Origin: Gnetum montanum
Taxonomy: Eukaryota > Streptophyta > Gnetopsida > Gnetales > Gnetaceae
Assembly (NCBI GenBank): GCA_015680685.1
Contig: MNCI01005567.1
Location: forward strand, 481,671 to 543,670
Length of the DNA stretch: 62,000 nt
Direction: 5' to 3'
The position numbers were made by a program, and so were the translations under genes. The stretch's first letter is position 1. Each line of letters begins with the position of its first letter. The notes beneath the pieces were generated by a model, which searched no databases, was not told the origin of the DNA, and saw only the letters and a list, made by a program, of their open reading frames with translations. Of this stretch, positions 10,272 to 21,855 are shown piece after piece.

Positions 10272-10299
10272 AACTAACTAACTAAACGGGATGGTGTGA

Positions 10300-10418
10300 G
10301 ACCCAAATATAAGAAGCATAGATACATCCTATTAGAAGTTTATATCCTAGGGTTACTTAGTAGAATTGAACCTATGACCTAAGGTTACTAGGCCTAGACT
10401 TAGATCACTAGGCTCTCC
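10300..10418 (-). mobile_element. tRNA-derived SINE, copy 1 (divergent)
   Basis: On the minus strand an A-box-like GCCTAGTGATCTAAG and a B-box-like AGGTTCAATTC (complement at 10363-10373) have the spacing of a tRNA-derived RNA polymerase III promoter. A tail related to that of the other copies follows. Confidence 0.6.
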
Positions 10419-10439
10419 TTATATATTTATACTTTGACA

Positions 10440-10600
10440 ACCATTGTGAATGGAATATTATTTGGTATTACTTATAGCCTCTACTTGAGTGTTATGGATA
10501 AAATATTATTTAGTATTACAAATAGGCTCCCCCTAAGTGTTATGGATGGAATATTATTTAGTGTTCCTAGTTTATGATTGGTAGTTGGCCTCCTGGCCAA
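10440..10600 (-). repeat. ~50-60-bp tandem units shared with 53940-54300
   Basis: Three units around AATAATATTTTATCCATAACACT (read on the minus strand, variable), next to GGCCAACTACCAATCATA. The same words in opposite orientation make the array at 53940-54300. Confidence 0.65.
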
Positions 10601-11488
10601 AATTAACAAAATAAAAGTGGGATCTCATGATTTGAGAGTTAAAATAAGTAGATAGCTGAAAATTCCTTTTAAATAACGAATATGTCAACAATGCAATATA
10701 AATAACATTGAAGATAAACATCATATTTTCCTACAATGTCCTACATTTGAATACATTAGACATAAGGTATTATAATTGCAAACTTGGTTGATTAGTTTCA
10801 AAATCTTACCAAGAATACTATCATTTTTTTCATGATGCTTTTAAAACTCATGTCATATACATTTCTACTATTCAATAGATCAAGAAGATTTATAGATATA
10901 ATAAAATTTCAATTTTAGGTTTAGTTTCACAAATACTATAATGTATTTTCAATTAAAAATATTGCAATATAGAAATTTCTCATTCTTGGAAATAAAAGAG
11001 GTTCTTTTTTAATTTATTAAATATAAACACAAATTCATTTTGTAATATGGAATTTTCTATTAACAAATGGTACTTTAACATAGAAGTTTGATACATGTGT
11101 TGAATATTAAATGAACATTTCTTAAAGATTAAGATATAGAGATTTTATTTTCAATGGGGGTTAGCATGCATTTAAGTTATATAAAATTGTTAATAATGTA
11201 TTGATTAGTTAGTTAAAGCATGTAGCTTATGGTTAGTAGGTCACATATTTAATTTTGATAAGTATGCTAATGTGAGACATTATGCTTTGCTTAAGTTCTA
11301 CAAAATCATCGTGTTAACTAAATATCCATAAGAGCACATATGATCATCTAATTTTGGTATCCACTCCACAAAGCATTTAAAATTAATAAAAAGAAAATAA
11401 CTAGATTTGGTATAATCCTAATAAAATTAGTATTCAACTAATAATTTATAAAAGGTAAAATTGAAATATTTTTTATTACATATGTATT

Positions 11489-11634
11489 GGAATCCAAAAT
11501 AAGTGAAACATAAGTACACCTCAAGATATATAGTCTCATTAGAACTTTATATAACTTAGCATTGCCCACCAGAATCGAACCCATGATCTAGAGCTCTCAA
11601 GTCAAGTATCTTACTATTAAGTTAACACATCATT
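11489..11634 (-). mobile_element. tRNA-derived SINE, copy 2 (best preserved)
   Basis: The minus strand has A box TTAACTTAATAGTAAGA (complement 11609-11625) and B box GGGTTCGATTC (complement 11572-11582), about 40 bp apart as in a tRNA. The unrelated body TGGGCAATGCTAAGTTAT and the 3' end GGTGTACTTATGTTTCACTT follow. It is about 146 bp long and closely matches 48668-48813 and the tail of 61041-61178. Confidence 0.8.
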
Positions 11635-12055
11635 ATTTTTTATTACATATGTAGACCCTCAAAATCTACTAGATATAGGAAATATACATAGTATATGTAC
11701 AAAACACTTCATTAATAAACTTAACAAGTTTCTTTTGTACTATTTCAAAAAGGTCAATTAAACGATAAGTGTAATTTGTCATTTGTGAAAAGTTTATCCT
11801 AGAATAAGACATTACAAGAATTTGTGATGTTCATCTTCAATTATTCTTTGATTGCATAAATAACTAGATGTCTCCTCTCTTCGAATCTTGGACAATCTAC
11901 ATGTTTCAATACTAAAATAATAGGAGCCCAATCTTGCTCAACTAAAACATTATAAGTGGTAGGATATAGGGGCGAGTTAATAAGTTGATTTCTTATTTAT
12001 GCCTCCTCTAATGCTACCTAGATAGCATTATTTATTTTCTTACAAAATTATCTTA

Positions 12056-12060
12056 GATAT
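12056..12060. repeat. Target-site duplication GATAT, left side of element A
   Basis: GATAT here and at 21751-21755, exactly outside the two LTRs. It confirms 12061-21750 as one insertion. Confidence 0.85.
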
Positions 12061-12765
12061 TTATGAGTGGCGAGGTACCCCTACACTCAACCATACGGAA
12101 CGAGCGTAGCATGCGCGATCCGGTTGAACTCCACANCATCCGTTCCCACTTACCGTACACACCCTGAACTATGCAACTGTGGCTACCAAACGCTAATCGT
12201 TACTGGGATCACCACAGGTAACACACGTGCTCGAAGTGGTCGTACTAAGGCACTTAACTAGCCTAAACGTAATGAGTAGTCAATTCCTTGACTAGCCGTA
12301 CACATCCATAGATGCTCGTAATCAAGTCATACTCATTCCGCATTCTAAGAGATAAGGATGAGCAGCCGATTCCTTGATTAGCCATACAGATTCGTCAATG
12401 CTCATAATCAAGTCATACTCATGCCTAGCTAATGCAGGTAATAAATAACAAATAATAAACCCTATTCCATGCACTGCAAGGTTTATCCACAAAGCTCGTC
12501 TTTATTACCGTACACAACTTGCGTTCAAGTACAAAGCTGCTCGAATAAAGATCCATTCACTTGTGGACTCCTACTGCAGGTACATGGAAAATATTCTATC
12601 TCTCGAGTGATCAAACTACCATAGTTTTCCTACTTTAAGCCTAGGATGGGAAGTAAGGGGAGTGCCACCTCTTATTTATAGATTTGGCGATGGACCGTGA
12701 TATCACGTATGCGATATCGCAGGGGACGACATGATATCGCAACTTGTGCGAATTGTGTCTCATCA
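12061..12765 (-). repeat. 3' LTR of element A
   Basis: Plus-strand start TTATGAGTGGCGAGGTACCC and end TCTCATCA. It is 705 bp against 967 bp in the partner; the difference corresponds to a segment missing at the N in 12136. Near 12690-12745 lie GCGATATCGC-type palindromes, several decayed to GTGATATCAC or ATGATATCGC. Confidence 0.88.
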
Positions 12766-12777
12766 TACCCCCATGAC
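12766..12777 (-). promoter_or_regulatory. Polypurine tract of element A
   Basis: TACCCCCATGAC on the plus strand reads GTCATGGGGGTA on the minus strand, directly against the 3' LTR. The element B tract at 36290-36304 is the same. Confidence 0.8.
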
Positions 12778-14668
12778 TAAATGAAAACTTGTCCTTGAGT
12801 TCCTTACAATAATATCGGGAAGGTATGGAATTATTGAGGGGAATGGAACTAATGGGATGACATGTGAATGGATCATTATTACAAGACTTGACAAAATTGG
12901 TGTTCATGACAACAAGGGTGAACACCTTATTACAATGACATCAGGCCTTAGTTGGCAGCTAAGAAAGAGAGAGAGAAAGAAGTTTTGTTGCTGCCAATGC
13001 CAAGATTGCGCTTTTTTTTTCCATCCATAAACTCACCATTGATCTTGCTCCTTACATAGTTGCTTTAGTGCTACTCCATTCTAAGTGTTTGCTCCAAATC
13101 CAATCCGTTGTTGTATGATCGCCATCTGCACACACAACATAATCATATATTTGCAAGGGTAAATGAATCATCATGTAATTAATACCTTCCTTCAGTGTAG
13201 GTCCATTGGCTAGGTTGTGGTATGGCTAATACAGATCTGGGAATATATTGATGATGGCTACCAAAGGTGTAGGGGTTAGGAAGAAAATCAAAAAATTCGG
13301 GGCTAGGAAAAAAATCAAAAAAATCAAGCCCTGTACCCCCATGACTAATCGTGAACCTCCGGTAGCATTAGAATGGAGAAGGAAAGGGAGTAAGAAAGAT
13401 AGATAAAAAGGGACAACTATGAAATCGATGAAATGGATGTCAAAATGGAAATGAACAAAATAAAATTAATTGCAAAATGTTAAGGGAAAGAATTTAACCA
13501 ATGCTCCAAATAGGAATGTTAGTGGGTCCTCCCCAAAGCAGGCTCATGCTCGTAATGCCCTAACAAACTCACAGTCAAAGAGTTCGTAGGCTCTGGGAAT
13601 GTCATTGGAACAAGAGTTAAAGTCTTAACCGTAAGAATTTACCAAAAATAAAACAATTCATCAACTAAAATATATACACTAATGATACAACTGACAATGA
13701 GGTGAACAATGGAGAGAAGGATGGAGAGAAGAAAATGGAATGGAATCCCAAGAACAAGGTGGTGTACAGCCCCTTGTGTGTTTTATGATTAATGTAACTT
13801 GGCAAGTCTCATTCCAACTTTGGCCTCAAACCAACCACATCCAGTGACTTTGCATCAAGGCATTCAGCTGAACCATCCCCTTGAAGTAATAAGAATGCAT
13901 CTCCAAAGAGCTACCACCATTCCGACGAACAAGGGAGAGAATGGGAAGTGAGAAGGGCCTTAGTTAGAGGGAACACTTTTGGTTCCATAACCAGTGCTTG
14001 TAGCCCAAGCTTATTCATCTAAGGGGTGTGCTTTGAATTCTCACTTTTTTTTTGTGTTTTGTGTTTTTATGCGTGAGAACCACACCATGCAAAGACTTTT
14101 TATTTTTATTGTCTTAGCTTCCAATAGTTGGGTAACATTGGAACGGTAAGCAAACTCAAGAAGAAAACATCCAAGCACCCAAGAGAATGACTAACACAAA
14201 TGCATCAAGTTCCCTTGAAGTCACATCCTTTTCAATCCTTGAGTCCTTAGTTTGAGAAATGCCTAATCACTGATTCATTTAAGTTGTTATTAGAAGGGGA
14301 CTATACATTTCCAAGCCAAGAGAGACCATAGAAACTAGTGCATGGATGGATGAGGTGGTCTCATTGCCTACCATATCAAAAGAAACATACCTTAGTATCA
14401 ACATTGTGACTTAAAGATAAAAACCAAACATTAGCAATCAATATAAAAATAGTTCATACCATCATTCCAAACACTTATTGGATGACAAACTTACAGGGTG
14501 GATCACACACACACACACACACACACAAAATGGAAAAGGTATAACAATGATGTAAAATAGAAACTAGAAAAGATAAATAAATTTGTAAAACAAAAATATG
14601 TAAGACAAAAATGTTGTAAAAAAAACGTGTAAAACAAAAATCGAAAAATAACTGAGGCCTCCATATGA
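12778..14668 (-). other. Long non-coding 3' region of element A
   Basis: About 1.9 kb between integrase and polypurine tract without a usable frame. It is homologous, in inverted orientation, to 34440-36289 of element B. It contains a second CATGGGGGAGAT tract near 14690 and a CA microsatellite. Confidence 0.7.
14504..14527. repeat. (CA)12 microsatellite
   Basis: Uninterrupted CA/TG dinucleotides inside element A. The homologous site in element B carries the single N at 34572. Confidence 0.95.
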
Positions 14669-15838
14669 TTAGCATAGGTGGCCATCTCCCCCATGACTGA
14701 GTTGTAAGGGAGAGATACAAAATAATGAGTGAGGTTGCTCACTAGTGAAGGTGTAACTTGCACTGGCTATTGCGGATTCATGGAAAGGTTTTGTTTGTTG
14801 TACATTAACCAATAACCTTTTATCCATGCTGTCAAGCTTATATATCATCATGGCTCCAGAGGGGAAGGTAGTATGAATAATATAAGGTCCTTCCCACAAG
14901 GTTTGAAACTTTGTACGTTGGGGTACATGCGTGGGGTTCCAGTAAAGGACCTTATCTCCTAGTTGGTACCTAAACCTTCAGATCCTTAAGTCATGATGCT
15001 ATTTACTGTGTGCCTTGTGCAACTCATTTAACAATAGTGCAACCAATCTATTCTCGTCTAATACATTCAAAGTTGCTAATCGTTGTTTTTGTGCTAGGTC
15101 GAGATCCAAGTGAAGTTCGCAAGCTATGGATAGTGTACGGAGCTCATTCTGTATGGGGAGTTTTGGAAGTTTTCCACACACTAGCTCATAGGGAGAATAT
15201 CCTGTAGGGAGCTTCTAAGTGGAACAATATGCCCAAAGAGCGTCGTTCAGTTTCATGCTCCAATCTCACCTAAATTTGCTAATTATTTGTGTTAATATTC
15301 TTGTAATCTCCCTATTAGTAACCTTGGCTTGATCATTAGCTTGGGGGTGGTAAGGTGTGGTCAGTTTATGCTCAACCCCTAAGCGTTGCATTAGTTTCCA
15401 AAAGATTGCATCCATAAAATGTGTTCCATTATCAGAAATGAGCACACATGGCACACCAAACCTGTTAACGATTTGTTGTTGTACAAATCATGCAACTGTA
15501 GATGATATGCAGTCTGTTACAGTGGCTACTTCATCCCATTTGGTTAAGTAATCAACAGCAATGATTATATATGCTTTTCCATTGGACATCAATGTAATCG
15601 ATCTCATAAAATCTGTTCCCCAGATATCGAAGGGTTCTAAAGGCTGAATCCATTGTTGCAGACCCTCCATTCTAGCAGTCATTCCCCCATCACATTGGCA
15701 GCGCTCACAAGATTGGGCGAAATGATGGATGTCCTGAGATAATGTTGGCCAATAATATCTTGCAAGCAGGACCTTAGTAGCTGTTCGTCTCCCAGCATAA
15801 TGACCCCCACAGGGGCCCTCATGAGCATCCTAGAGAAC
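14669..15838 (-). pseudogene. Element A integrase, decayed
   Basis: In order on the minus strand: an HHCC zinc-binding region (DAHEGPCGGHYAGRRTA, then SCERCQ, about 15690-15830); the catalytic core with the first Asp in DIWGTDFM and the second in LISDNGTHF; then YHPQANDQAKVTNRE. In that last motif the family catalytic Glu of QAE is Lys (codon 15323-15325). The C-terminal part has MWEGPYIIHTTFPSGAM (from 14899). Stops separate the pieces. Even without them the E-to-K change should abolish strand transfer. Confidence 0.88.
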
Positions 15839-16289
15839 TTTTAATTGATCTTGATCAGGCACACACCATCAAACCAAGCCATCAAGGAAAACATTATAAA
15901 GTTATCCCTTGATTTCCATGAAGTACTTGGTTTTGTGAAGAAACTGTTGTTTCTTCCTAAATTTCAACCCCTGTGGTATTTTTTGGGAAGTGAGATAGGT
16001 AAGAATGCTACTATACCAATTTATTTCTATGGATTGATTATTTACTACACTAGCAAAGAGGCTTTCATCAAGAAAATGGTCATATACAGCATATTCATCC
16101 TCTTTGTTGTCCCAATGCAACCGAGATAGGTGATCAGTGACTACATTCTCGGTGCCTTTGCGGTCTACTATGGTTAAGTTGAACTCCTAAAGAATTACCA
16201 ACCAATGTATGATAAGTGGGCTAACTGTTGGCTTGTTCATAAGGAACCTAATTGCACTATGATCTGTATGGATGTATACTTTGTAACCC

Positions 16290-17350
16290 AATACATAGTG
16301 CCTAAATTTATCCAGTGCAAACAATACAGCCATTAATTCCTTTTCTGTAGTCGTGTAGTTAAGTTGTGCACTGGTGATACTCTTATTAGCATAGTGGATG
16401 TAATAAGTTCATTTTTATTCATCTAATTGTGTCAGTACAGCTCCCAAGGCATAATTTGATACATCAGTTATGATATGGAACAACCTGGACCAGTTAGGGG
16501 CTTGTAGAATGGGGGTTTCCACAAGCCTCTGTTTAAGGGTTTGGAATGCTCGTTCACATTCCCTGGTCCATTCAAATGATGCATCTTTTTTCGTTAATTC
16601 CACCAACGGTTTGGCAACTTTGGAGAAATTCATAATAAACCTCCTGTAGTAGCTAGTGTGTCCAAGGAATGACCTAATGTCTTTAACGGTCTCTAGTTAT
16701 TGGGTAATTCCTTGGATGACTTTAATTTTTTCTAGATCCACCTCAATTCCTGATTGTGAAATTTTGTGCCCTAGTACGATGCCCTCTTGAACCATCAAAT
16801 GGCTCTTTTTCCAGTTGAGCTTGAGGTTGGTTTCAACACATCATTTCAATACTTGCTCTAACTAGTCAAGGGCTTGATCAAAGCTCGTCCCATAAGTGGA
16901 GAAGTTGTCCATGAAGACTTCTACTCCGTTACCTATTTTCTATTGAAAGATGCTTAGAACTAATCATTGGAACATGGTAGGTGCATTGCACAAGCCAAAA
17001 GGCATTTTTTTGTATGCAAATGTTCCCCAAGGACTGGTGAATGTTGTTTTGGCTTGGTCTTCTGGCGCAATTCGTATTTGGTTGTACCCACTATATCCAG
17101 CCAAAAAAATGTAATAGCGATGCCTTGCTATAGTGTCTAAGACTCGGTCAACAAATGGCAATGGGAAGTGATCTTTGAATGTTGCCATATTTAATAGCCT
17201 AAAATCTATACATACCCTCCATTTACCTCCTTTTTTCGGTACGATGACAAGAGGACTAACCCATTCACTCTCAGTGATAGGGTAAATGAACCCAGCCTTG
17301 AGAAGCTCCTCTAGCTCCTCTTTCACTATTTGTTTTAACTTTGGGTTCAA
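16290..17350 (-). pseudogene. Element A reverse transcriptase and RNase H, decayed
   Basis: RT starts after the linker. Visible motifs are WVSPLVIVPKKGGKWRVCID, DHFPLPFVDRVLDTIARH, AGYSGYNQIRIAPEDQAKTT and MPFGLCNAP. The active-site box reads EVFMDNFSTYG where FMDD is expected, so the second Asp is Asn (codon 16904-16906). RNase H follows from about 16633 (SKVAKPLVELTKKDASFEW to ALGAVLTQLDE). Several in-frame stops, many at former Gln or Arg codons, interrupt it. Confidence 0.88.
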
Positions 17351-17767
17351 TCATCTATGGGGTTGTTTGTGAGGCTTCATAGAGGGGTCTATGTAAATCC
17401 TATGCTGGCATATCCTAGGATCTATTTCGGTTAGTTCAGGGTATGACCAGGCAAAGGCTATTAACCACTTGTTTATCACCTTTAGCAAACTTTCTTTTTG
17501 CTTGGGTGCGAGCTTTGCGTTGATGATCACCGGTTTTCCATTTTTAAGGGTCACATATTCCAAACCGATGGGTAATGGTTTTAAATCGAGGGGCTCTTGT
17601 TTAAACTCCTCAGGAATCTCTAACTTTCTCCAATTAATGTTTTTGAAGTTAAGGGCTAGAAGTTGACAACGGACTTGCTCTAATACATCTGTGCTTTTAA
17701 TGTAAGCACTAGTTATTCCCTCAGCTAGTTCCATGTAGGTTGTCGAGTTTCTCTCTTTATCAGCCAT
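17351..17767 (-). pseudogene. Element A protease-RT linker
   Basis: 138 residues including LKPLPIGLEYVTLKNGKPV and RICQHRIYIDPSMKPHKQPHR, the conserved segment before RT in Athila/Tat elements. It is separated from RT only by one TGA where CGA (Arg) is expected. Confidence 0.8.
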
Positions 17768-17871
17768 TAGCCACTGGGTGTTTTCTTGTTGTGTGGCTGT
17801 CGTGTATAGCCACTTTTGGATGTCAACATCCTATGCACACCGATTGCATATAGGCAATGTTAAACTTCACA

Positions 17872-18462
17872 TCACCCATGATTTCTGCACACAATGCACC
17901 CCATGTCACTATATGCGATGCATGAAACTCTTTTCCTCTCAATTTTTTCAAAAGTATTTGTCTTGGATATTTCTAGGGAAAGGTTGCAGATTCCTAGGCA
18001 TGCGTCGATTGTATTCAGCAATGCCCTTTCCATTATAATTGGGAAATCCCCTTTGTCATTGTTTATTTGGATTACTAGGAAATCGGCTGGATATGAACAT
18101 CCACCGATAGTGATGACAATGTCCTCAACCTGTCCCAAAGGAATAGTGATGGATTGGTCAGCCATCTCTAGGAAAACATTACTCTTCTTGAGTGGAGGTA
18201 GGTTCCAGGTTTTATACAGTTCTTGTGAGATTAAGTTGATCCCGGAACCTGAGTCAAGGAGAGCCTTATGGGGTTCATTACCAGTAACTTGGAGATAAAC
18301 TAGGGGGACTCTCGGATCCGATAATTTCTTTGGAAGGTGGCCGACCTTGATCCAATCAGTTACTGTATGTGTTAACATAACTATATGCATTGGGCATGAT
18401 TTCTCCATTGAAGGGTTTCCTGAAACCTTATTTGGTATGGGGGTGTTAGGATGCTCAACCAC
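17872..18462 (-). pseudogene. Element A retroviral-type aspartic protease region
   Basis: Contains YLQVTGNEPHKALLDSGSG, the DSG active-site triad of retroelement proteases, followed by INLISQELYKTW and, downstream, GDFPIIMERALLNTIDACLG. This would process the Gag-Pol polyprotein. The segment is open but isolated by stops on both sides. Homologous remnants are in element B (33640-34100) and element D (41740-42000). Confidence 0.8.
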
Positions 18463-18944
18463 TTATGAAGGCAAAGGCTTAGTTGGATTGTTGGTCCTAA
18501 GGAAGGGTCTTTTGGTGTATGATTGTTAGAACCAATTGATATTGGAGGATTGGGAGCCCTCACAGTGTTGGGTTGTCACGATTGAGTGGGATTTACTCTA
18601 GGCTTTGTTGGAGCAGTTGGCGGTGGGGCTACTGGCACAAGAGATGCAGATGGAATTGGAGGATAGTGTGGGTATGGAGTGTTTTCCAAAGGAGAAGGAG
18701 TCCTAAAATACTCCTGAACTTGGTAGTAATGTGGAGGGTTTATGTGACCCATAGAGTCACCTGGGGAAATTAGCTGCTGCCCATAATAACCATAAGGATT
18801 AGGCTATTGGTAAGTGTACTATTGTGTTGGCGGTGGCATTCTCCAGGACTATGGGTGTTGCCACTACTGATGCTGTCTAATGGGCTGTGGTGGAGTTTCA
18901 CTTGGATAATACATTAGTGGTTGGTGGAATTGCCTTGGGTTACC

Positions 18945-20300
18945 TTATGGATAAGACAACCTTCGGGGTGTTTGCCGTTGGTTGAGTCTTGGATTAAGCG
19001 CAAACACCCTAGACTCTTGTAGATGTGAGATGATGGGGCAACATCCCTTAGGATGGTCATAATGGTAGATCTCACATCCACCATCATCGTCTGACTCTAA
19101 ATCCACAACCACATCAAAGTTAGTGATTTTTCCCTTACCCTTGTTATGTGCAGGGCTTAAATCTCTCCACTTTTTCTTACCTTTGTCACTACTTTGTTCT
19201 ACCTTAGACTCTTCTACAATTTTTAAGACAGTTTCAATTTTAGATTCTAAGGAACTCCATATGTCATCTACCTTAGCCACTATTTCGGTTGTTAATTTTT
19301 CAATCGACAAAGTTTTCCAGTTCACGAACTCTTTGATTGGTGACTCATCCTCATCATCACAAAACTTCACTTCCTTCTTTCGAAGGGAGGGGTCACGGTT
19401 GTATTCTTCCGCACTTTCTCTTTTGCATAGCTCACCCTCTTCTTTTGCTACTTGTTCCAACAAGCTATGTACTTCATGGGCTCTAAGTTGTGAGAGTCTC
19501 CCTTGGGCATAAGTTCCAAGGGTTCTTCTAGTTTCATGCGTTAGCCCATCCACGATGTGGTGAAGTTGATCCCGTTGAGCGTACCCATGGCCCAGCCAAT
19601 GATGTAATAATGTGTAATAGTAGGCCATGGAAGCATCCAAGTTCATATGTACCTTGCTTCCAACCTTGGATTTGCTTATGCAAATTGGACACTTTGGAGT
19701 ATGTTTGATATTTTTCGTTGAATAGTTCTAGCATCGTACTCCACCTCCTGATGGTTTCCAGTTCTAAGGATCGGTAGCACCTCTCTACTTCTTTGGTGAG
19801 TGTCCTTGGGAACAACTTAATTTTTTGCCACTCATTTTCTATATTTTGCAAGGCACAGGCATTGTGGAATGCCAGTGAATGATTTTGCGGATTAGCATTG
19901 TATCCCCGTTCAAATCGTGGGATATTGTTCATGTCTAATCGTTTGATCCGACTATCCTTTAAATGCCTTGTGGGAATCCTAACTGCCTCCATTATGTCAA
20001 GCATACTTTGGGTTGCGAGTAGGGGCTCGTCCTAATCATCTCTTTCATAACACCTGTGATGTGTGTGTTTTTCCCTACTCTCCCTACGTCCTTGCCCTTT
20101 TCCTCTCTCTCGACTTTCCTGTCGAGGTCTTTCGTCTTTCTTACTTTTATCCTCACCTTTATGTTCATGGTGGTTGTGCCCAGATGTGGAAGGAGAGGAT
20201 GAATGATGGGATGAATGAGAAGAAGAAGGGGAACCATCGCCATCACGATGTTTCTTGCCTTCTCTTCAGCTGCTACGGCCCCGATCGTGGTGATGATCTA
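18945..20300 (-). pseudogene. Element A gag, split by frame change
   Basis: Two overlapping frames: 19534-20004 carries the retrotransposon gag core (WQKIKLFPRTLTKEVERCY, then LFNEKYQTYSKV), and 18945-19646 carries the C-terminal part. That part includes a Lys-rich segment and GCEIYHYDHPKGCCP, where a CCHC zinc knuckle would be expected but the second Cys is Tyr. An upstream Arg/His/Ser-rich segment (20013-20300) matches element B's HSRESRHERRESREQ region. Confidence 0.8.
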
Positions 20301-20304
20301 AGTG

Positions 20305-20783
20305 CCCGTCCTTAGCATAAGTGGTTGTTCCCTCTATGAACAGTTGGCGTTCACAGGCATCAAAACCAAGGATATGTATCGTTGATCATAGATTCTGATA
20401 CCCAACCTCCTCACCATCATTAAAAGAGGGAACATCATTTGTTAAAGAACCCGTGATAAGGGGGTCCTCATCTCCTATTTTGCTAAGGACGTGCGGGACC
20501 TTTCCCCTCAACAGTGCATGTTGACTCTCCTACCTTAAGTCTCTCATACATTGGGCATCTGTGGGATAATAATCCCTCATGTCAAAGTCTTCTACAACGT
20601 ATTCAGCAAATATTTTAGTCATGCCTATCTATGCTAAGGCATGGAAAAGCATGTGAGAGATTGATCGGTCTGGGGGTAACACAATGTTATCTTGCAAATC
20701 TCTCCATCACAACTGTTCGTCTTGATGGAGAATAAAAGTAAAATTAGGGATATACTCATTAGGATGAGTATATGTCATCNGAA
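20305..20783 (-). other. Element A 5' leader, truncated at an N
   Basis: Decayed leader homologous to 31217-31454 of element B. It ends at the single N (20780) directly against the LTR, where the Asp-tRNA primer-binding site should be. Confidence 0.6.
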
Positions 20784-21750
20784 TGATGAGTGGAGAGGTA
20801 CCCCTACACTCAACCATACGAAATGAGCATAGCACGTGCGACCTGATCGAACTCTATAGACTAAATGTCGACATGCCCCATGGAACACTTGGGGTTAATC
20901 ATTTGTTGTCTTCCTAGAATTACTTGTAGTTGTCACGGTGTATGGTTAAGCAAGTCCGAGGTATATGATTTTTATAGTCTTTTCTGGTTTTTCTCCTATG
21001 CTATCAAGATGAAGGGTTGAGAGAGCTAACTAACTCTAACTAATGACTAAGTCTAAATTAACTAGCGTTAGCATCCATTCCCACTTACCGTACACACCCT
21101 GAACTATGCAACTGTGGCTACCAAACGCTAATCGTGACTGGGATCACCACACGTAACGCACGTGCTCAAAGTGGTCGTACTAAGGCACTTAACTAGCCTA
21201 AATGGAATGAGCAGTCAATTCCTTGACTAGCTATCCACATCCATAGATGCTCATAATCAAGTCGTACTCATTCTGCATTCTAGGAGATAAGGGTGAGAGA
21301 ATCTAATCGCGATGAGCAGCCGATTCTTTTATTAGCCGTACACATTCGTCAATGCTCGTAATCAAGTCATACTCATGTCGTGCTAATGCAGGTAATAAAT
21401 AATAGCTAATAAATAACAAGTAATAAATCCTATTCCATGCACTGCAAGGTTTATCCACAAAGCTCGTCTTTATTGTTGTACACAACTTACATTCAGGTAC
21501 AAAGCTGCTCGAATAAAGATCTGTTCACTTGGAGACTCCTACTACGGGCACATGGAAAATATTCTATCTCTGGAGTGATCAAACTATTAGAGTTTCCCTA
21601 CTTTAAGCCTAGGATGGGAAATAAGGGAAGTGCCACCTCTTATTTATAGATTTGGCAGTAGATCGCGATATCGCTTACGCAATATCGCAGGGGATGACTC
21701 GATATCACGGCAGCCGCGATATCGTGGCTTGTGCGAATTGCGTCTCATCA
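20784..21750 (-). repeat. 5' LTR of element A
   Basis: 967 bp, plus-strand start TGATGAGTGGAGAGGTACCC, end GCGTCTCATCA. Palindromic GCGATATCGC/CGATATCACG words lie at 21660-21725. It is followed by the right target duplication GATAT. Confidence 0.9.
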
Positions 21751-21855
21751 GATATACAAAAGTATTTTGTTTTTGATGCTCTTATAGAGGTTTTTTTATA
21801 TCACAATGTAGAATCTCTACATCAATGTTTTTTTCTCTATTTAAAGCATTCCTTC

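Larger units (their letters stand above)
10601..12060. other. AT-rich DNA flanking element A
   Basis: No gene recognised; it contains one SINE copy. The last five bases, GATAT, are the left target duplication of element A. Confidence 0.45.
12061..21750 (-). mobile_element. Element A: Athila-like Ty3/gypsy retrotransposon
   Basis: A 9.7-kb element reading on the minus strand. In its own 5' to 3' order it has LTR (20784-21750), gag, protease, a linker, reverse transcriptase, RNase H, integrase, a 1.9-kb non-coding 3' region, polypurine tract, and LTR (12061-12765). A perfect GATAT target duplication flanks it. Domain order and RT/integrase motifs (AGYSGYNQI, MPFGLCNAP, DAHEGPCGGHYAGRRTA) fit the Athila/Tat branch of plant Ty3 elements. 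Its coding capacity is destroyed by stops and frame changes. The primer-binding site and about 240 bp of leader are absent at a single N (20780). Confidence 0.9.

Noticed and set aside
11572-11582. Functional tRNA gene
   Set aside because: A and B boxes are present but no cloverleaf with acceptor pairing follows, and the same body and tail recur at several loci, so it is a SINE.
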